Source: JACVRW01 sp963835705
Lineage (GTDB): Bacteria; Actinomycetota; Thermoleophilia; Solirubrobacterales; Thermoleophilaceae
Direction of reading: 5' to 3'
Assembly (NCBI GenBank): GCA_963835705.1
Contig: CAWIGR010000013.1
Location: forward strand, 173,507 to 237,506
DNA length: 64,000 bases
The notes beneath the pieces are model-generated. The model saw only the letters and a list, made by a program, of their open reading frames with translations. It ran no database searches and had not been told where the DNA came from. The translations under genes were made by a program, and so were the position numbers. Of this stretch, positions 50,195 through 58,966 are shown one piece after another. How positions within the stretch are numbered: position 1 is the first letter of the stretch; the number at the start of each line of letters is the position of its first letter.

Positions 50195-52306
50195 ATGAGC
50201 CACCGGCAGCGAAAGACGAGGAGGCGCAAGCGCCACGGCGCCGGCAGCAAGGTGCTGCTGGGCGTGGGCGTGATCGCCACCATCTGCGTCATCGCCGTCC
50301 TCTCGGCGGCGGGATACGTGCTGGCCATCGCCGCCGGCGCCCCCGACCTGAACGAGCTGAAGCCGGACGACAAGGGCGAGCTGTCGGTGGTGTACGCGGC
50401 CGACGGCACGCGGCTCGGCTTCATCCAGTCGGACATCCTGCGCCGCGTCGTGCCCTGGGAGGTCCTCCCCGTGCACCTGCGCCGCGCCACCGTGGCGATC
50501 GAGGACGAGCGCTTCTACAAGCACGAGGGCGTCGACCTGAACGCGATCGTGCGCGCGGGCATCAAGAACCTGGAGTCGGGCGAGACCGTGCAGGGCGGCT
50601 CGACGATCACCCAGCAACTGGTGCGGGCGCTCTACATCAGGGACCCCGAGCGCAACTTCGCCCGCAAGATCCGCGAGGCCAAGCTCGCGTCGGAGCTCGA
50701 GGAGAAGCACTCCAAGACCTGGATCCTCCACAACTACCTCAACTCGGTCCCGTACGGCACGGTCGAGGGGCGGACGTCGATCGGCGTGGAGGCGGCGTCG
50801 GTGACCTACTTCGACAAGCACGCCAAGGACCTCGAGCTGCACGAGTCCGCGCTGCTCGCGGGCCTGCCCCAGGCGCCCTCGCAATACAACCCGTTCCGCA
50901 ACCCCACGGCGGCCATCGAGCGGCGCAACGAGGTGCTCGAGCAGATGCTCGACAACGGCTACATCACCCCGCTCGAGTACCAGAAGGCGGCGCGACGCAA
51001 GCTCCGGCTGAAGCGCGGCTTCCGCTACGTGCACCGCCGTGAGCCCTACTTCTTCGACTACGTCCAGGAGAAGCTGATCGAGCGCTACGGGGCCGGCGTG
51101 GCGCGCCAAGGCGGCCTGCGCATCCACACGACGATCAACCCGAAGATGCAGGACCTCGCCCGCGACGCGATCAACGCCTACTGGGGCGATCCCGCCGGGC
51201 CGGCCTCCGCGATCGTGGCGATCGACCCCAACACCGGGAAGATCCGGGCGATGGCATCGAGCGGCACCTACGGCGAGCGCCGCTTCAACCTCGCCGCCCA
51301 GGGCCACCGCCAGCCCGGCTCGGCCTTCAAGACGATGGTGCTGACGGCGGCGATCCTCAAGGGCGTCGACCCCGACTCCACCTCATACACCTCCAAGCCG
51401 GTCGCGCTCAACGTGGGCGAGGGCGCACCGCCCTGGGAGGTCAAGACTTTCGGGGACTCGTACTCGGGGAGCATGAGCCTCACCAGCGCCACGCTCGCGT
51501 CGGACAACACCGTATACGCCCAGCTGATCCTGGACATCGGGCCCGAGTCGGTCTGCAAGACCGCTCGGCTGCTCGGGATCACCACCAAGCTCGACTGCTA
51601 CCCCGCCGAGGGCCTCGGCGGGCTCACCCGCGGCGTCACGACGCTCGAGATGGCGAACGCCTACGCCACGCTCGCCGCCGGCGGCGTGCGCCGCCGCGCC
51701 ACGGGGATCCAGCGGGTCGTGTTCCCGGACGGCACGCGCGAGAAGTGGGCCAAGGCGAAGGGCAAGCGCGTCATGACCGACGGGCAGGCCTACGAGGTGA
51801 CCCAGATCCTCGAGTCGAACGTCCAGTCCGGCACCGGCACGCGGGCCTCCTACGGCTGCCCGGCCGCCGGCAAGACCGGCACCACGGACGAGGCCAAGGA
51901 CGCCTGGTTCGTGGGCTACACCCCGCAGCTCTCGACCGCGGTATGGGTGGGCTATCCGGACGCCGGCGTGGCCATGCCGGGCGCCCAGGGCGGCGAGTAC
52001 GCGGCACCGGTCTGGGGGGCGTTCATGCAACCCGCCTCGGACGGGTACTGCGAGGACTTCCCGCTCCCCCAGGAGTCCTTCGTCTCATCTCCCTTCTACG
52101 GCGACTACTCGTCCTCGGGCAGCTCGAGCACCACCACCGGCTACGAGACGCAGACATACACCGAGCCGACCTACGACCCCGATTACTACGAGGCGCCGCC
52201 GCAAGAGGCGCCTGAGGTGGCGCCCGAGCAGGAGACGCTCGCCCCGCCGCCCGCCGAGGGCACCGGCGGCACCGGCGGCGGCAGCGTGGCGCCCGAAGGC
52301 CCATGA
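50195..52306 (+). CDS. Class A penicillin-binding protein (transglycosylase/transpeptidase)
   Basis: A 703-residue bifunctional enzyme. Basic cytoplasmic start (RKTRRRKRHG), one membrane helix (19-46), a GT51 domain with the catalytic Glu in AIEDERFYKHEG and GGSTITQQLVR, then a transpeptidase domain with SxxK in GSAFKTM, SxN in SDN (LASDNTVYAQ) and KTG in AAGKTGTTDEAKD. A Ser/Thr/Pro/Glu-rich tail follows. It polymerises and crosslinks peptidoglycan. It ends 10 bp before thiL. Confidence 0.95.
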   Translation: MSHRQRKTRRRKRHGAGSKVLLGVGVIATICVIAVLSAAGYVLAIAAGAPDLNELKPDDKGELSVVYAADGTRLGFIQSDILRRVVPWEVLPVHLRRATVAIEDERFYKHEGVDLNAIVRAGIKNLESGETVQGGSTITQQLVRALYIRDPERNFARKIREAKLASELEEKHSKTWILHNYLNSVPYGTVEGRTSIGVEAASVTYFDKHAKDLELHESALLAGLPQAPSQYNPFRNPTAAIERRNEVLEQMLDNGYITPLEYQKAARRKLRLKRGFRYVHRREPYFFDYVQEKLIERYGAGVARQGGLRIHTTINPKMQDLARDAINAYWGDPAGPASAIVAIDPNTGKIRAMASSGTYGERRFNLAAQGHRQPGSAFKTMVLTAAILKGVDPDSTSYTSKPVALNVGEGAPPWEVKTFGDSYSGSMSLTSATLASDNTVYAQLILDIGPESVCKTARLLGITTKLDCYPAEGLGGLTRGVTTLEMANAYATLAAGGVRRRATGIQRVVFPDGTREKWAKAKGKRVMTDGQAYEVTQILESNVQSGTGTRASYGCPAAGKTGTTDEAKDAWFVGYTPQLSTAVWVGYPDAGVAMPGAQGGEYAAPVWGAFMQPASDGYCEDFPLPQESFVSSPFYGDYSSSGSSSTTTGYETQTYTEPTYDPDYYEAPPQEAPEVAPEQETLAPPPAEGTGGTGGGSVAPEGP

Positions 52307-52316
52307 CCCGCCGGCC

Positions 52317-53246
52317 GTGGCCGAGCGGCGGCTGATCGAGGCGATACAGGCGGCGATCGCCGATCGCAGCGGCCGCCTCGTGCGCTGGGCGGGCGACGAC
52401 GCGGCGGTGGTGCGGGCGCGGCCGCTGGCGGTCACCTCGATCGACACGGTCGTGGACGGCGTGCACTTCTCGCTCGCCACGCACACGCCCGCGGACGTGG
52501 GCTGGAAGGCGCTCGCCACCGCTTTGTCCGACCTGGCCGCGATGGGGGCCGAGCAGGGCGAGGCGTACGTCTCTCTCGTGCTGCCCGCCGGCTTCGGCGA
52601 AGCGCTCGGCCTGGTGGCCGGGATGGAGGAGCTGGCCGGGCGCTACGACGTCACGATCGCGGGCGGGGACGTGGTGAGCGGGCCGGTGCTGACCGTGACG
52701 GTGGCGGTGACCGGCTGGGCCGAGCGCGAGCAGGAGCTCGTGGGCCGGGACGGCGCGCGCGCCGGCGACCTGGTGGGAGTGACGGGCGAGCTGGGCGGCT
52801 CCGAGGCCGGCAGGCTCCTGCTGGAGCGAGGCGTGCGCGAGCCGGCCGAGCTCGTGCGGCGCCACCTGCGGCCGGAGCCGAGACTGGCCGAGGGCCGCGC
52901 CCTGGCGCGCGCGGGCGCAAGCGCGATGATCGACCTGAGCGACGGGCTGGCCACCGACGCCGGCCACGTGGCCGCGCGGAGCGAGGTGTCCCTGAGGGTC
53001 GAGCTCGCGCGTGTGCCCGTGGCGAGCGGCGTGACAGAGGTTGCGGGCGGCGACGCGGTCCGCTTCGCCGCGTCGGGCGGCGACGACTACGAGCTGCTCG
53101 TAACGGTCCCGCCGGAACGGCGTGAGGCGGCCGAGGCGGCGGCGCCGGTCACGTGGCTAGGCCACGTCGCCGCCGGCCTCGGGCTCGCCCTCATCGGCCT
53201 CGACGGCCAGGTGGTCGAGGGCCTGAGCGGCTACGAGCACGAGTGA
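52317..53246 (+). CDS. thiL: Thiamine-monophosphate kinase
   Basis: The last step of thiamine diphosphate synthesis. The 309-residue protein has WAGDDAAVV, SIDTVVDGVHFSL, ALSDLAAMGAEQGEAYVSL, TIAGGDVVSGP, then IDLSDGLATDAGHVA and ASGGDDYELLVTV. The product is the cofactor of the TPP enzyme near 6 kb. GTG start. Confidence 0.93.
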   Translation: MAERRLIEAIQAAIADRSGRLVRWAGDDAAVVRARPLAVTSIDTVVDGVHFSLATHTPADVGWKALATALSDLAAMGAEQGEAYVSLVLPAGFGEALGLVAGMEELAGRYDVTIAGGDVVSGPVLTVTVAVTGWAEREQELVGRDGARAGDLVGVTGELGGSEAGRLLLERGVREPAELVRRHLRPEPRLAEGRALARAGASAMIDLSDGLATDAGHVAARSEVSLRVELARVPVASGVTEVAGGDAVRFAASGGDDYELLVTVPPERREAAEAAAPVTWLGHVAAGLGLALIGLDGQVVEGLSGYEHE

Positions 53247-53357
53247 CACGCGCTTCCAGCGCAGGATCATCGCCTCCGCGACCGCATGCGCGTTCACCTC
53301 GTATCGCCCCCGCCTGACGCGCTTGGCGAGAGTGGCGTCAATTGTTGTGCTCACCAT
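53157..53357 (-). CDS. Small FlgM-like protein, antisense to the thiL end
   Basis: A 66-residue frame beginning MVSTTIDATLAKRVRRGRYE, then VNAHAVAEAMILRW. The segment RVRRGRYEVNAHAVAEAMI is like the C-terminal sigma-binding helix of FlgM-type anti-sigma factors. The first 37 codons lie in the gap, but the last 30 are antisense to thiL and may be noise. If the resemblance is real it is a minimal regulator; no flagellar genes are seen. Confidence 0.4.
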   Translation of the reverse strand: MVSTTIDATLAKRVRRGRYEVNAHAVAEAMILRWKRVSLVLVAAQALDHLAVEADEGEPEAGGDVA

Positions 53358-53440
53358 TGAAAACGTACCTTCTGCCCATCCTGCAGAGCGTGCATCGGCA
53401 TCGCAGCGCAGCGCCTCGATGTGCGGCCGGCCGCCCTGGA

Positions 53441-55225
53441 CTACCTTCGGAGCGCCGACTTGGTCCCGCCCAGCGAGCCGGGCCCCGCGTAGGCGCCCGG
53501 CCCGTACACCGACGGGCCCTCCGGCGGCGACTCTTCGGGCGGCGCCGCCCCGGGCTGGCGGTAGACGAGCTCGGCCGCCGCGCACAGCGTGCCCAGCATG
53601 ACGCAGCCGACGAAGGCCGTGCCGGGCGCCACCGCGTGGCCGGTCACCAGCAGGAGCAGGTACCAGGCGCCACCGACCGGGTCGATGGAGAGCGCAAACA
53701 GGTAGTAGATCGTGACCAGGAGCGGCGGCAGCGCCCCCAGCCCGAGCAGCAACGCCCGCAGCCGCCGCGGCGGGGGGCCCGCGAGCAGCAGCGCCAGCAG
53801 CCACAGATGGGCGGCCGGCACCAGGATCAGGCCGGTGTAGGGGTTGGCCACCCACAGGAGCAGCGACGTCACGCCGACGACGAGCGCCACCGCCACCGCC
53901 GCGCCCGGCCCCGCGGGTGTGGCGAGCCGCTGATCGGGCCGTGCGGCGAGCCAGCGCGCGAGCAGCAGCGCGAGCGCCATGGCCACTCCCACTCCGGCGA
54001 GCACGCCGAGCGCCGCGCCGTCCACAGGCAGCACGCCGGGCGGCACCGGCGCGGGCGGAGGCGACGGCGTGGCTCCGGCCAGGGCGAGCAGCTCCGCCAG
54101 CGCGTAGCCCGCCAGGAAGGGCGCGGTCCAGGCGCCGAGCCAGCGCAGCCACGGGAGCACGTCGATCCGCTGCCGGCGGCACCGCGCGAAAGCGTCCACG
54201 GCGGCCACCAGCGCCGGCAGCAGGAGCGTGCCTGCGAGCAGCGACAGCACCCACCCCGGCATCACCTGGCTCACCGCCGTCACGTAGCTCTCGGGACCGT
54301 GCTCCGGCCGCGGGCCGAGATCGAGCGCCGTGACGGTGCGCAGGGTGGCGCGGCCGAGGGCGCCGATCGCGTCTTCGTCGATCGACTCGACGGGCCCGTT
54401 CCCCTCCGGTGGAAGCTCGCCGCTGCCGGAGATGCGCACCGCGTCGTACCCGGCGTCGAGCAGCACGCCCTGCGACCCGATGCCGATCGGGAACGAGAGC
54501 CGCGCGAGCTGCCCGGGCGCGCCCGACGTGGCGGGGTCGAAGTCGAGCTCATGCTGAATCGACTCGGAGACGGTGCGCTGCAGGCCGATCCCGGCCCGGC
54601 TCGAGTCGTTCGACCAGGCCTGCACGAACGGTCCCCGCCGGGTCGGCGAGGCCAGGTCCGACATCACCAGCAGGCCGTCCACCATCTCGGGCGAGGGCAG
54701 CTCCGAGAGCAGCCGCGAGGTGCCCACCTCGCCCAGGTTCGAGCCGTCCACCGATGCGAGGACGAGCGTCTTGCGGGAGGGCCGCCCCTCGAACACGCGC
54801 GCCAGCTCGACCAGCGCGGCGGTGTCGGCGGCGCTGCCCGTGGCCTCCGGCACCACCGCGGCGTCGCGGGCGGCCACGATCACGATCTGGCGGCGCAACT
54901 GCCCGGCGCGCCGGGCGATCACGTTCACGAGCTCCCGGCCGGCGTGGCTGAAGCGCTGGAGCTCGGGCTCCGGGAACCCGCGCGCGTCGAGCAGCTCGGC
55001 CACCCGCTCGGCCGTGCGCCGGTTCCCCGCGCGGCCCGGGCGCCGGTCCGGCTCGCGCTCCGCGATCCGGGCGGTCTCGAGCGCGGCCAGGCGGCCGTCG
55101 AACAGCACGTCGGCGGCCAGGCCCTGCGGCAGCGGGCGCGGGCGGCTCTGCAGCGAGAACATGGTCAGCACGAGCGCCAGCAGCGCCGGCAGGAAGGCGA
55201 GTCTGTACACGCGCGGCTCGATCAT
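53441..55225 (-). CDS. M28-like membrane protein with degenerate peptidase domain
   Basis: A 594-residue protein: signal anchor (LAFLPALLALVLTMF), an exported domain of about 300 residues with the M28 layout (GNRRTAERVAELLDARGF, NVIARRAGQLRRQIVIVAA, TAALVELARVFE) and then about eight membrane helices. Key zinc positions look lost: the HxD site reads ARDA, and the catalytic Glu pair region reads DGSNLGEVGTS. It is probably a non-catalytic relative with a scaffold or carrier role. The gene is divergent from the response regulator. Confidence 0.8.
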   Translation of the reverse strand: MIEPRVYRLAFLPALLALVLTMFSLQSRPRPLPQGLAADVLFDGRLAALETARIAEREPDRRPGRAGNRRTAERVAELLDARGFPEPELQRFSHAGRELVNVIARRAGQLRRQIVIVAARDAAVVPEATGSAADTAALVELARVFEGRPSRKTLVLASVDGSNLGEVGTSRLLSELPSPEMVDGLLVMSDLASPTRRGPFVQAWSNDSSRAGIGLQRTVSESIQHELDFDPATSGAPGQLARLSFPIGIGSQGVLLDAGYDAVRISGSGELPPEGNGPVESIDEDAIGALGRATLRTVTALDLGPRPEHGPESYVTAVSQVMPGWVLSLLAGTLLLPALVAAVDAFARCRRQRIDVLPWLRWLGAWTAPFLAGYALAELLALAGATPSPPPAPVPPGVLPVDGAALGVLAGVGVAMALALLLARWLAARPDQRLATPAGPGAAVAVALVVGVTSLLLWVANPYTGLILVPAAHLWLLALLLAGPPPRRLRALLLGLGALPPLLVTIYYLFALSIDPVGGAWYLLLLVTGHAVAPGTAFVGCVMLGTLCAAAELVYRQPGAAPPEESPPEGPSVYGPGAYAGPGSLGGTKSALRR

Positions 55226-55262
55226 GGGAGGGGGGCGATGGGAGCAACCTACAATTCCGAAG

Positions 55263-55964
55263 GTGACGGCCTCAGCGCCCCGGATCCTGCTCGTGGACGA
55301 CGAGCTCTCCGTTCAGAAGCTTCTGACCTACCCCCTGCGCAAGGAGGGCTACGACGTCGTCCCCGCCCTCGACGGGCGCGAGGCGCTCGACCGGCTGAGC
55401 GAGGACAACTTCGACCTCGTCGTGCTCGACGTGATGATGCCGAAGGTGGACGGCTTCGACGTCTGCCGCCAGATCCGGGCGCGCAGCACGGTGCCGATCA
55501 TCATGCTGACGGCGAAGACCGAGGAGATCGACAAGGTCCTCGGGCTCGAGCTCGGCGCCGACGACTACATCACGAAGCCCTTTTCGGTGCGCGAGTTCCG
55601 CAGCCGGGTCAAGGCGGTGCTGCGCCGGGCCGCGCTGGCCCAGCCGGACGAGCAGTTCGAGGAGCCGATCCGCCAGGCGGACCTGCTGATCGACTTCGAG
55701 CGCCGCCAGGTGGAGGCGCGTGGCGAAGCGGTGCGGCTCACCTACGTCGAGTTCGAGGTGCTGGCGGCGCTGGCGCGCAACCCCGGCCGGGTGTTCAGCC
55801 GCACGATGCTGCTGGAGCGGGTCTGGGGCGACTCCTCCTACCGCGACCCGCGCACGATCGACGTGCACATCCGGCACCTCCGCGAGAAGCTGGAGGAGGA
55901 GCCGAAGCACCCGGAGATGATCCTCACGGTGCGCGGCGTGGGCTATCGCTTCAGAGACTCATGA
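55263..55964 (+). CDS. OmpR/PhoB-family response regulator
   Basis: A 233-residue two-domain regulator. Receiver with LVDDELSVQK, phospho-acceptor Asp in VVLDVMMPKVDG, Thr in MLTAKTE and Lys in YITKPFSVRE. The C-terminal winged helix has RLTYVEFEVLAALARNPG and TIDVHIRHLREKLE. GTG start. Its stop is coupled to the kinase (ATGA). Confidence 0.95.
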   Translation: MTASAPRILLVDDELSVQKLLTYPLRKEGYDVVPALDGREALDRLSEDNFDLVVLDVMMPKVDGFDVCRQIRARSTVPIIMLTAKTEEIDKVLGLELGADDYITKPFSVREFRSRVKAVLRRAALAQPDEQFEEPIRQADLLIDFERRQVEARGEAVRLTYVEFEVLAALARNPGRVFSRTMLLERVWGDSSYRDPRTIDVHIRHLREKLEEEPKHPEMILTVRGVGYRFRDS

Positions 55965-57403
55965 GCTGGCGGCCGCGCCTCCGCTCCCTCCGCAACAAGC
56001 TCGCGCTCGTCTTCTTCGCCATCACCGCGGTGGCGTTCTCGGTGATCTACTTCTCGGTGGCCACGCAGCCCGAGTCGAACCTCGAGGAGCGCCGGCTGCG
56101 CGACCTGGAGCTGCTGGCGGGCGTCTACGAGCCGGCGCTGACCGAGCTCGCCACCGGCGACCCGTCGGACGATGAGCTCGCGCGCGGGGTGCGGCAGGTC
56201 GCGGAGGGCACCGACTCACAGGTCACGCTGTTCGACTGGGACGAGGAGCCGGTCGGCCGGCAGGAGGACCTGCGCGGGCTCGACTTCTATCCACTCTTCG
56301 ACTCTCGCGAGCAGTCGTTGATACCGCGCAACGACGCGCTGCTGCTCCGCGCGCTCAGGACCCGCAAGACGCAGACCGCGTTCGACTTCTTCCAGGGGGA
56401 CGACATCGGGTTGGTGGCCCAGCCACTGCTCAGAGAAGGTCGCCGGGTTGGCGTCGCCCTCTACTCGCGCGACTTCGAGGAGGTCGAGGCCGCCGTCTCG
56501 TTCATCCGCAACCGAGTGCTGCTCGCCACGCTGGCCGCGCTCGTGCTCGCCCTGGCCGGCGGCTGGATCGTGGCGGGCCGGCTCGGGCAGCGAGTGCGCC
56601 GGCTCGAGCGGGCCGCCGAGGAGGTCTCGCGCGGCAGCTTCGTGGACCCGCTGCCCGTGGACTCCAAGGACGAGCTCGGGCAGCTCACCCGCACCTTCAA
56701 CGAGATGCAGGCGCAGCTGCGGCAGGTCGACGTCGCGCGCAAGGAGTTCATCGCCACCGCCTCGCACGAGCTGCGCACGCCGATCTTCTCGCTGGCGGGC
56801 TTCGTCGAGCTGCTCCAGGACGAGGAGCTCGACGAGGACACGCGCCGAGAGTTCCTGGAGACGATGAGCGAGCAGGTGGACCGGCTCCAGAAGCTCTCGG
56901 TCGACCTGCTCGACCTGTCCCGGCTCGACGCCGGCTCGCTCGAGCTGCGCCCGGAGGAGGTCGACCTCTCCGAGCTCGCGCGCAGCGTCGTCCACGAGTT
57001 CACTCCAGCGATTGCCGACCACGACACCGACCTGGACCTGCAGCTCCCCGAGCACGGGCCGGAGGCCGTCTGTGACCCGGAACGAGTGGCTCAGATCATG
57101 CGTATCCTGCTCGACAACGCCCTCCGGCACACGCCGGCGGGCACGCAAGTGACCGTGAGGGCTGATCGAAGCAACGGAGCCGCCGGGTTCACGGTGGTGG
57201 ACGCCGGCCCGGGTCTCCCGGAGGGGAGCCGGGCCAAGGTCTTCGAGCGCTTCTACACCGGCGACGCGGCACGTGGCGCCGGCCTCGGGCTTGCGATCGC
57301 GCGCGAGCTCGCCGAGCGGATGGACGGCCGGCTGCGGGTGGCCTCGCGGTCAGGCGGGACGGCGTTCACGCTCGAGCTACCTGGAAACGGGAACGACGGG
57401 TGA
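55961..57403 (+). CDS. Sensor histidine kinase
   Basis: A 480-residue kinase: membrane helix 14-32, an exported sensor of about 150 residues, second helix near 190-208, HAMP (RRLERAAEEVSRG), H-box ATASHELRTPIFSLAGF with the phosphorylated His, N-box RILLDNALRHTP, G1 VDAGPGLP and G2 GAGLGLAIARELAE. It pairs with the regulator just upstream. The next gene is an exported protease, suggesting an envelope-stress circuit. Confidence 0.95.
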   Translation: MSWRPRLRSLRNKLALVFFAITAVAFSVIYFSVATQPESNLEERRLRDLELLAGVYEPALTELATGDPSDDELARGVRQVAEGTDSQVTLFDWDEEPVGRQEDLRGLDFYPLFDSREQSLIPRNDALLLRALRTRKTQTAFDFFQGDDIGLVAQPLLREGRRVGVALYSRDFEEVEAAVSFIRNRVLLATLAALVLALAGGWIVAGRLGQRVRRLERAAEEVSRGSFVDPLPVDSKDELGQLTRTFNEMQAQLRQVDVARKEFIATASHELRTPIFSLAGFVELLQDEELDEDTRREFLETMSEQVDRLQKLSVDLLDLSRLDAGSLELRPEEVDLSELARSVVHEFTPAIADHDTDLDLQLPEHGPEAVCDPERVAQIMRILLDNALRHTPAGTQVTVRADRSNGAAGFTVVDAGPGLPEGSRAKVFERFYTGDAARGAGLGLAIARELAERMDGRLRVASRSGGTAFTLELPGNGNDG

Positions 57404-58554
57404 GCCGCGCCTGCGCGGTGCTCCTGGCCGCGATCGGCCTGGCCTTCGCGGGCTGCGACACGGACGACGACGAGCCGGCGTCCACCCCGCGCGAGGTAAC
57501 GACCACGAGGGTCCAGGTGGTGGAGGGACTCGGACGCGAAGGGGGCTTCGACGCGGGCGAGATCTACGAGCGCCTGTCGCCCGGCGTGGTGACCGTCCTG
57601 TCGATCTTCGAGGGCGCCAGCATCCTCGAGAGCGAAGGGGAGGGCGGCCAGGGCTCGGGCTTCGTGGTCGACAGCCAGGGCTACATCGCCACGAACGCGC
57701 ACGTCGTGACCACCGCCGAGGTGGGCGACTCCGAGCGCGCGGAGGATGTCTTCGTCGAGTTCGCCGACGGCAACCGCGTGCCGGCCGAGATCGTGGGCGA
57801 CGATCCCAACGCCGACGTCGCCCTCCTCAAGGTCGATCCGGCCGGCCTGCGGCTCACGCCGCTGCGGCTCGGCAGCTCGGACAGGCTCGAGGTGGGCGAG
57901 CCGGTCGCGGCGATCGGGAGCCCGTTCGGCGAGCGCCAGTCGCTCTCGATCGGGGTGATCTCGGCCGTCGACCGCAACATCGAGTCGCTCACCCGCTTCC
58001 AGATCGGCAATGCGATTCAGACGGACGCCGCCATCAATCCCGGCAATTCCGGCGGTCCGCTGCTCGACTGGCGCGGCCGCGTGATCGGCGTGAACGCTCA
58101 GATCAAGTCGGAGTCCGGCGGCGGCGAGGGGGTCGGGTTCGCGATCCCGGTCGACACGGTGGCCCGCTCGCTCCGCGAGCTGCGCGAGGACGGCCGCGTG
58201 GAGTACGGCTACCTGGGCGTCACCACGCTGCCGCTGTGGCCGCAGCTGGCCAGGCGGCTCGACATCGCCGTGCGCGACGGCGGCCTCGTGCAGGAGGTCG
58301 AGGACGACAGCCCGGCACAGGACGCGGGGCTGCGCGGCGGCGGCAACGAGATCGAGTTCCAGGCCACCCCGCTCCGTACCGGGGGCGACGTGATCGTGGC
58401 CGTGAACGGCCGCCGCCTGACGCGAAGCGAGGATCTCGCCGACGTGATCAGCGCGATGAGCGCGGGCCAACGGGCGAGGCTTCTGGTCCTGCGCGACGGC
58501 AAGCGCCGAACGATCGAAGTCGAGCTTGGCCAAAGACCCGCCGATTCTGGGTAG
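57400..58554 (+). CDS. HtrA/DegP-type serine protease lipoprotein
   Basis: A 384-residue exported protease: lipobox LAFAGC, catalytic His in ATNAHVV, Asp in ADVALLKVD, Ser in INPGNSGGPLLD, then one PDZ domain (GYLGVTTLPLW, GGDVIVAVNGRRLTRSEDL). HtrA proteins clear misfolded envelope proteins. GTG start coupled to the kinase stop, so it belongs to the same operon. Confidence 0.93.
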   Translation: MSRACAVLLAAIGLAFAGCDTDDDEPASTPREVTTTRVQVVEGLGREGGFDAGEIYERLSPGVVTVLSIFEGASILESEGEGGQGSGFVVDSQGYIATNAHVVTTAEVGDSERAEDVFVEFADGNRVPAEIVGDDPNADVALLKVDPAGLRLTPLRLGSSDRLEVGEPVAAIGSPFGERQSLSIGVISAVDRNIESLTRFQIGNAIQTDAAINPGNSGGPLLDWRGRVIGVNAQIKSESGGGEGVGFAIPVDTVARSLRELREDGRVEYGYLGVTTLPLWPQLARRLDIAVRDGGLVQEVEDDSPAQDAGLRGGGNEIEFQATPLRTGGDVIVAVNGRRLTRSEDLADVISAMSAGQRARLLVLRDGKRRTIEVELGQRPADSG

Positions 58555-58563
58555 GGTGCAGGC

Positions 58564-58953
58564 GTGGTAGAGGCGCCTGAAACGTCAGGCAACAGCCGTG
58601 ACGTCTCGCTGACGATTCCGGCGAGGCCCGATTACCTCGTGCTCGCGCGACTCGCCCTCTCGGCCGTCTGCCGCCTGACCCCGCTCTCCCCCGAGGAGAT
58701 CGCCGACCTGAAGCTCGCGATCACCGAGGCGGCCAACGACTACGTCGACGACAGCCGGCCGCTGGACGACGAGAGCCGCGTGAGCTTCTCGTTCCGGCTG
58801 CTCGACGACCGCCTGGCGATGGAGCTGAGCGGCCCGGGCTCGCCCGTGTCCGCGGTCGAGCAGGAGCTGAGCCGGGCGATCATCGAGGCAACCGTGGACG
58901 AGTGCAGCTTCAGCAGCGACCGCACCCTGCTCGTCAAGTACCTCGCCGGATAG
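58564..58953 (+). CDS. RsbW/SpoIIAB-like ATP-binding anti-sigma or regulator protein
   Basis: A 129-residue HATPase-fold protein: VSLTIPARPDYLVLARLALSA and the N-box LKLAITEAANDYV, as in RsbW-type kinases. The later G-boxes are weak (SGPGSPVSAVE) and the last part, SSDRTLLVKYLA, is the family end. Anti-sigma kinases inhibit a sigma factor, but none is next to it. GTG start 10 bp after htrA. Confidence 0.75.
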   Translation: MVEAPETSGNSRDVSLTIPARPDYLVLARLALSAVCRLTPLSPEEIADLKLAITEAANDYVDDSRPLDDESRVSFSFRLLDDRLAMELSGPGSPVSAVEQELSRAIIEATVDECSFSSDRTLLVKYLAG

Positions 58954-58966
58954 TCTTCCGCGCCTC

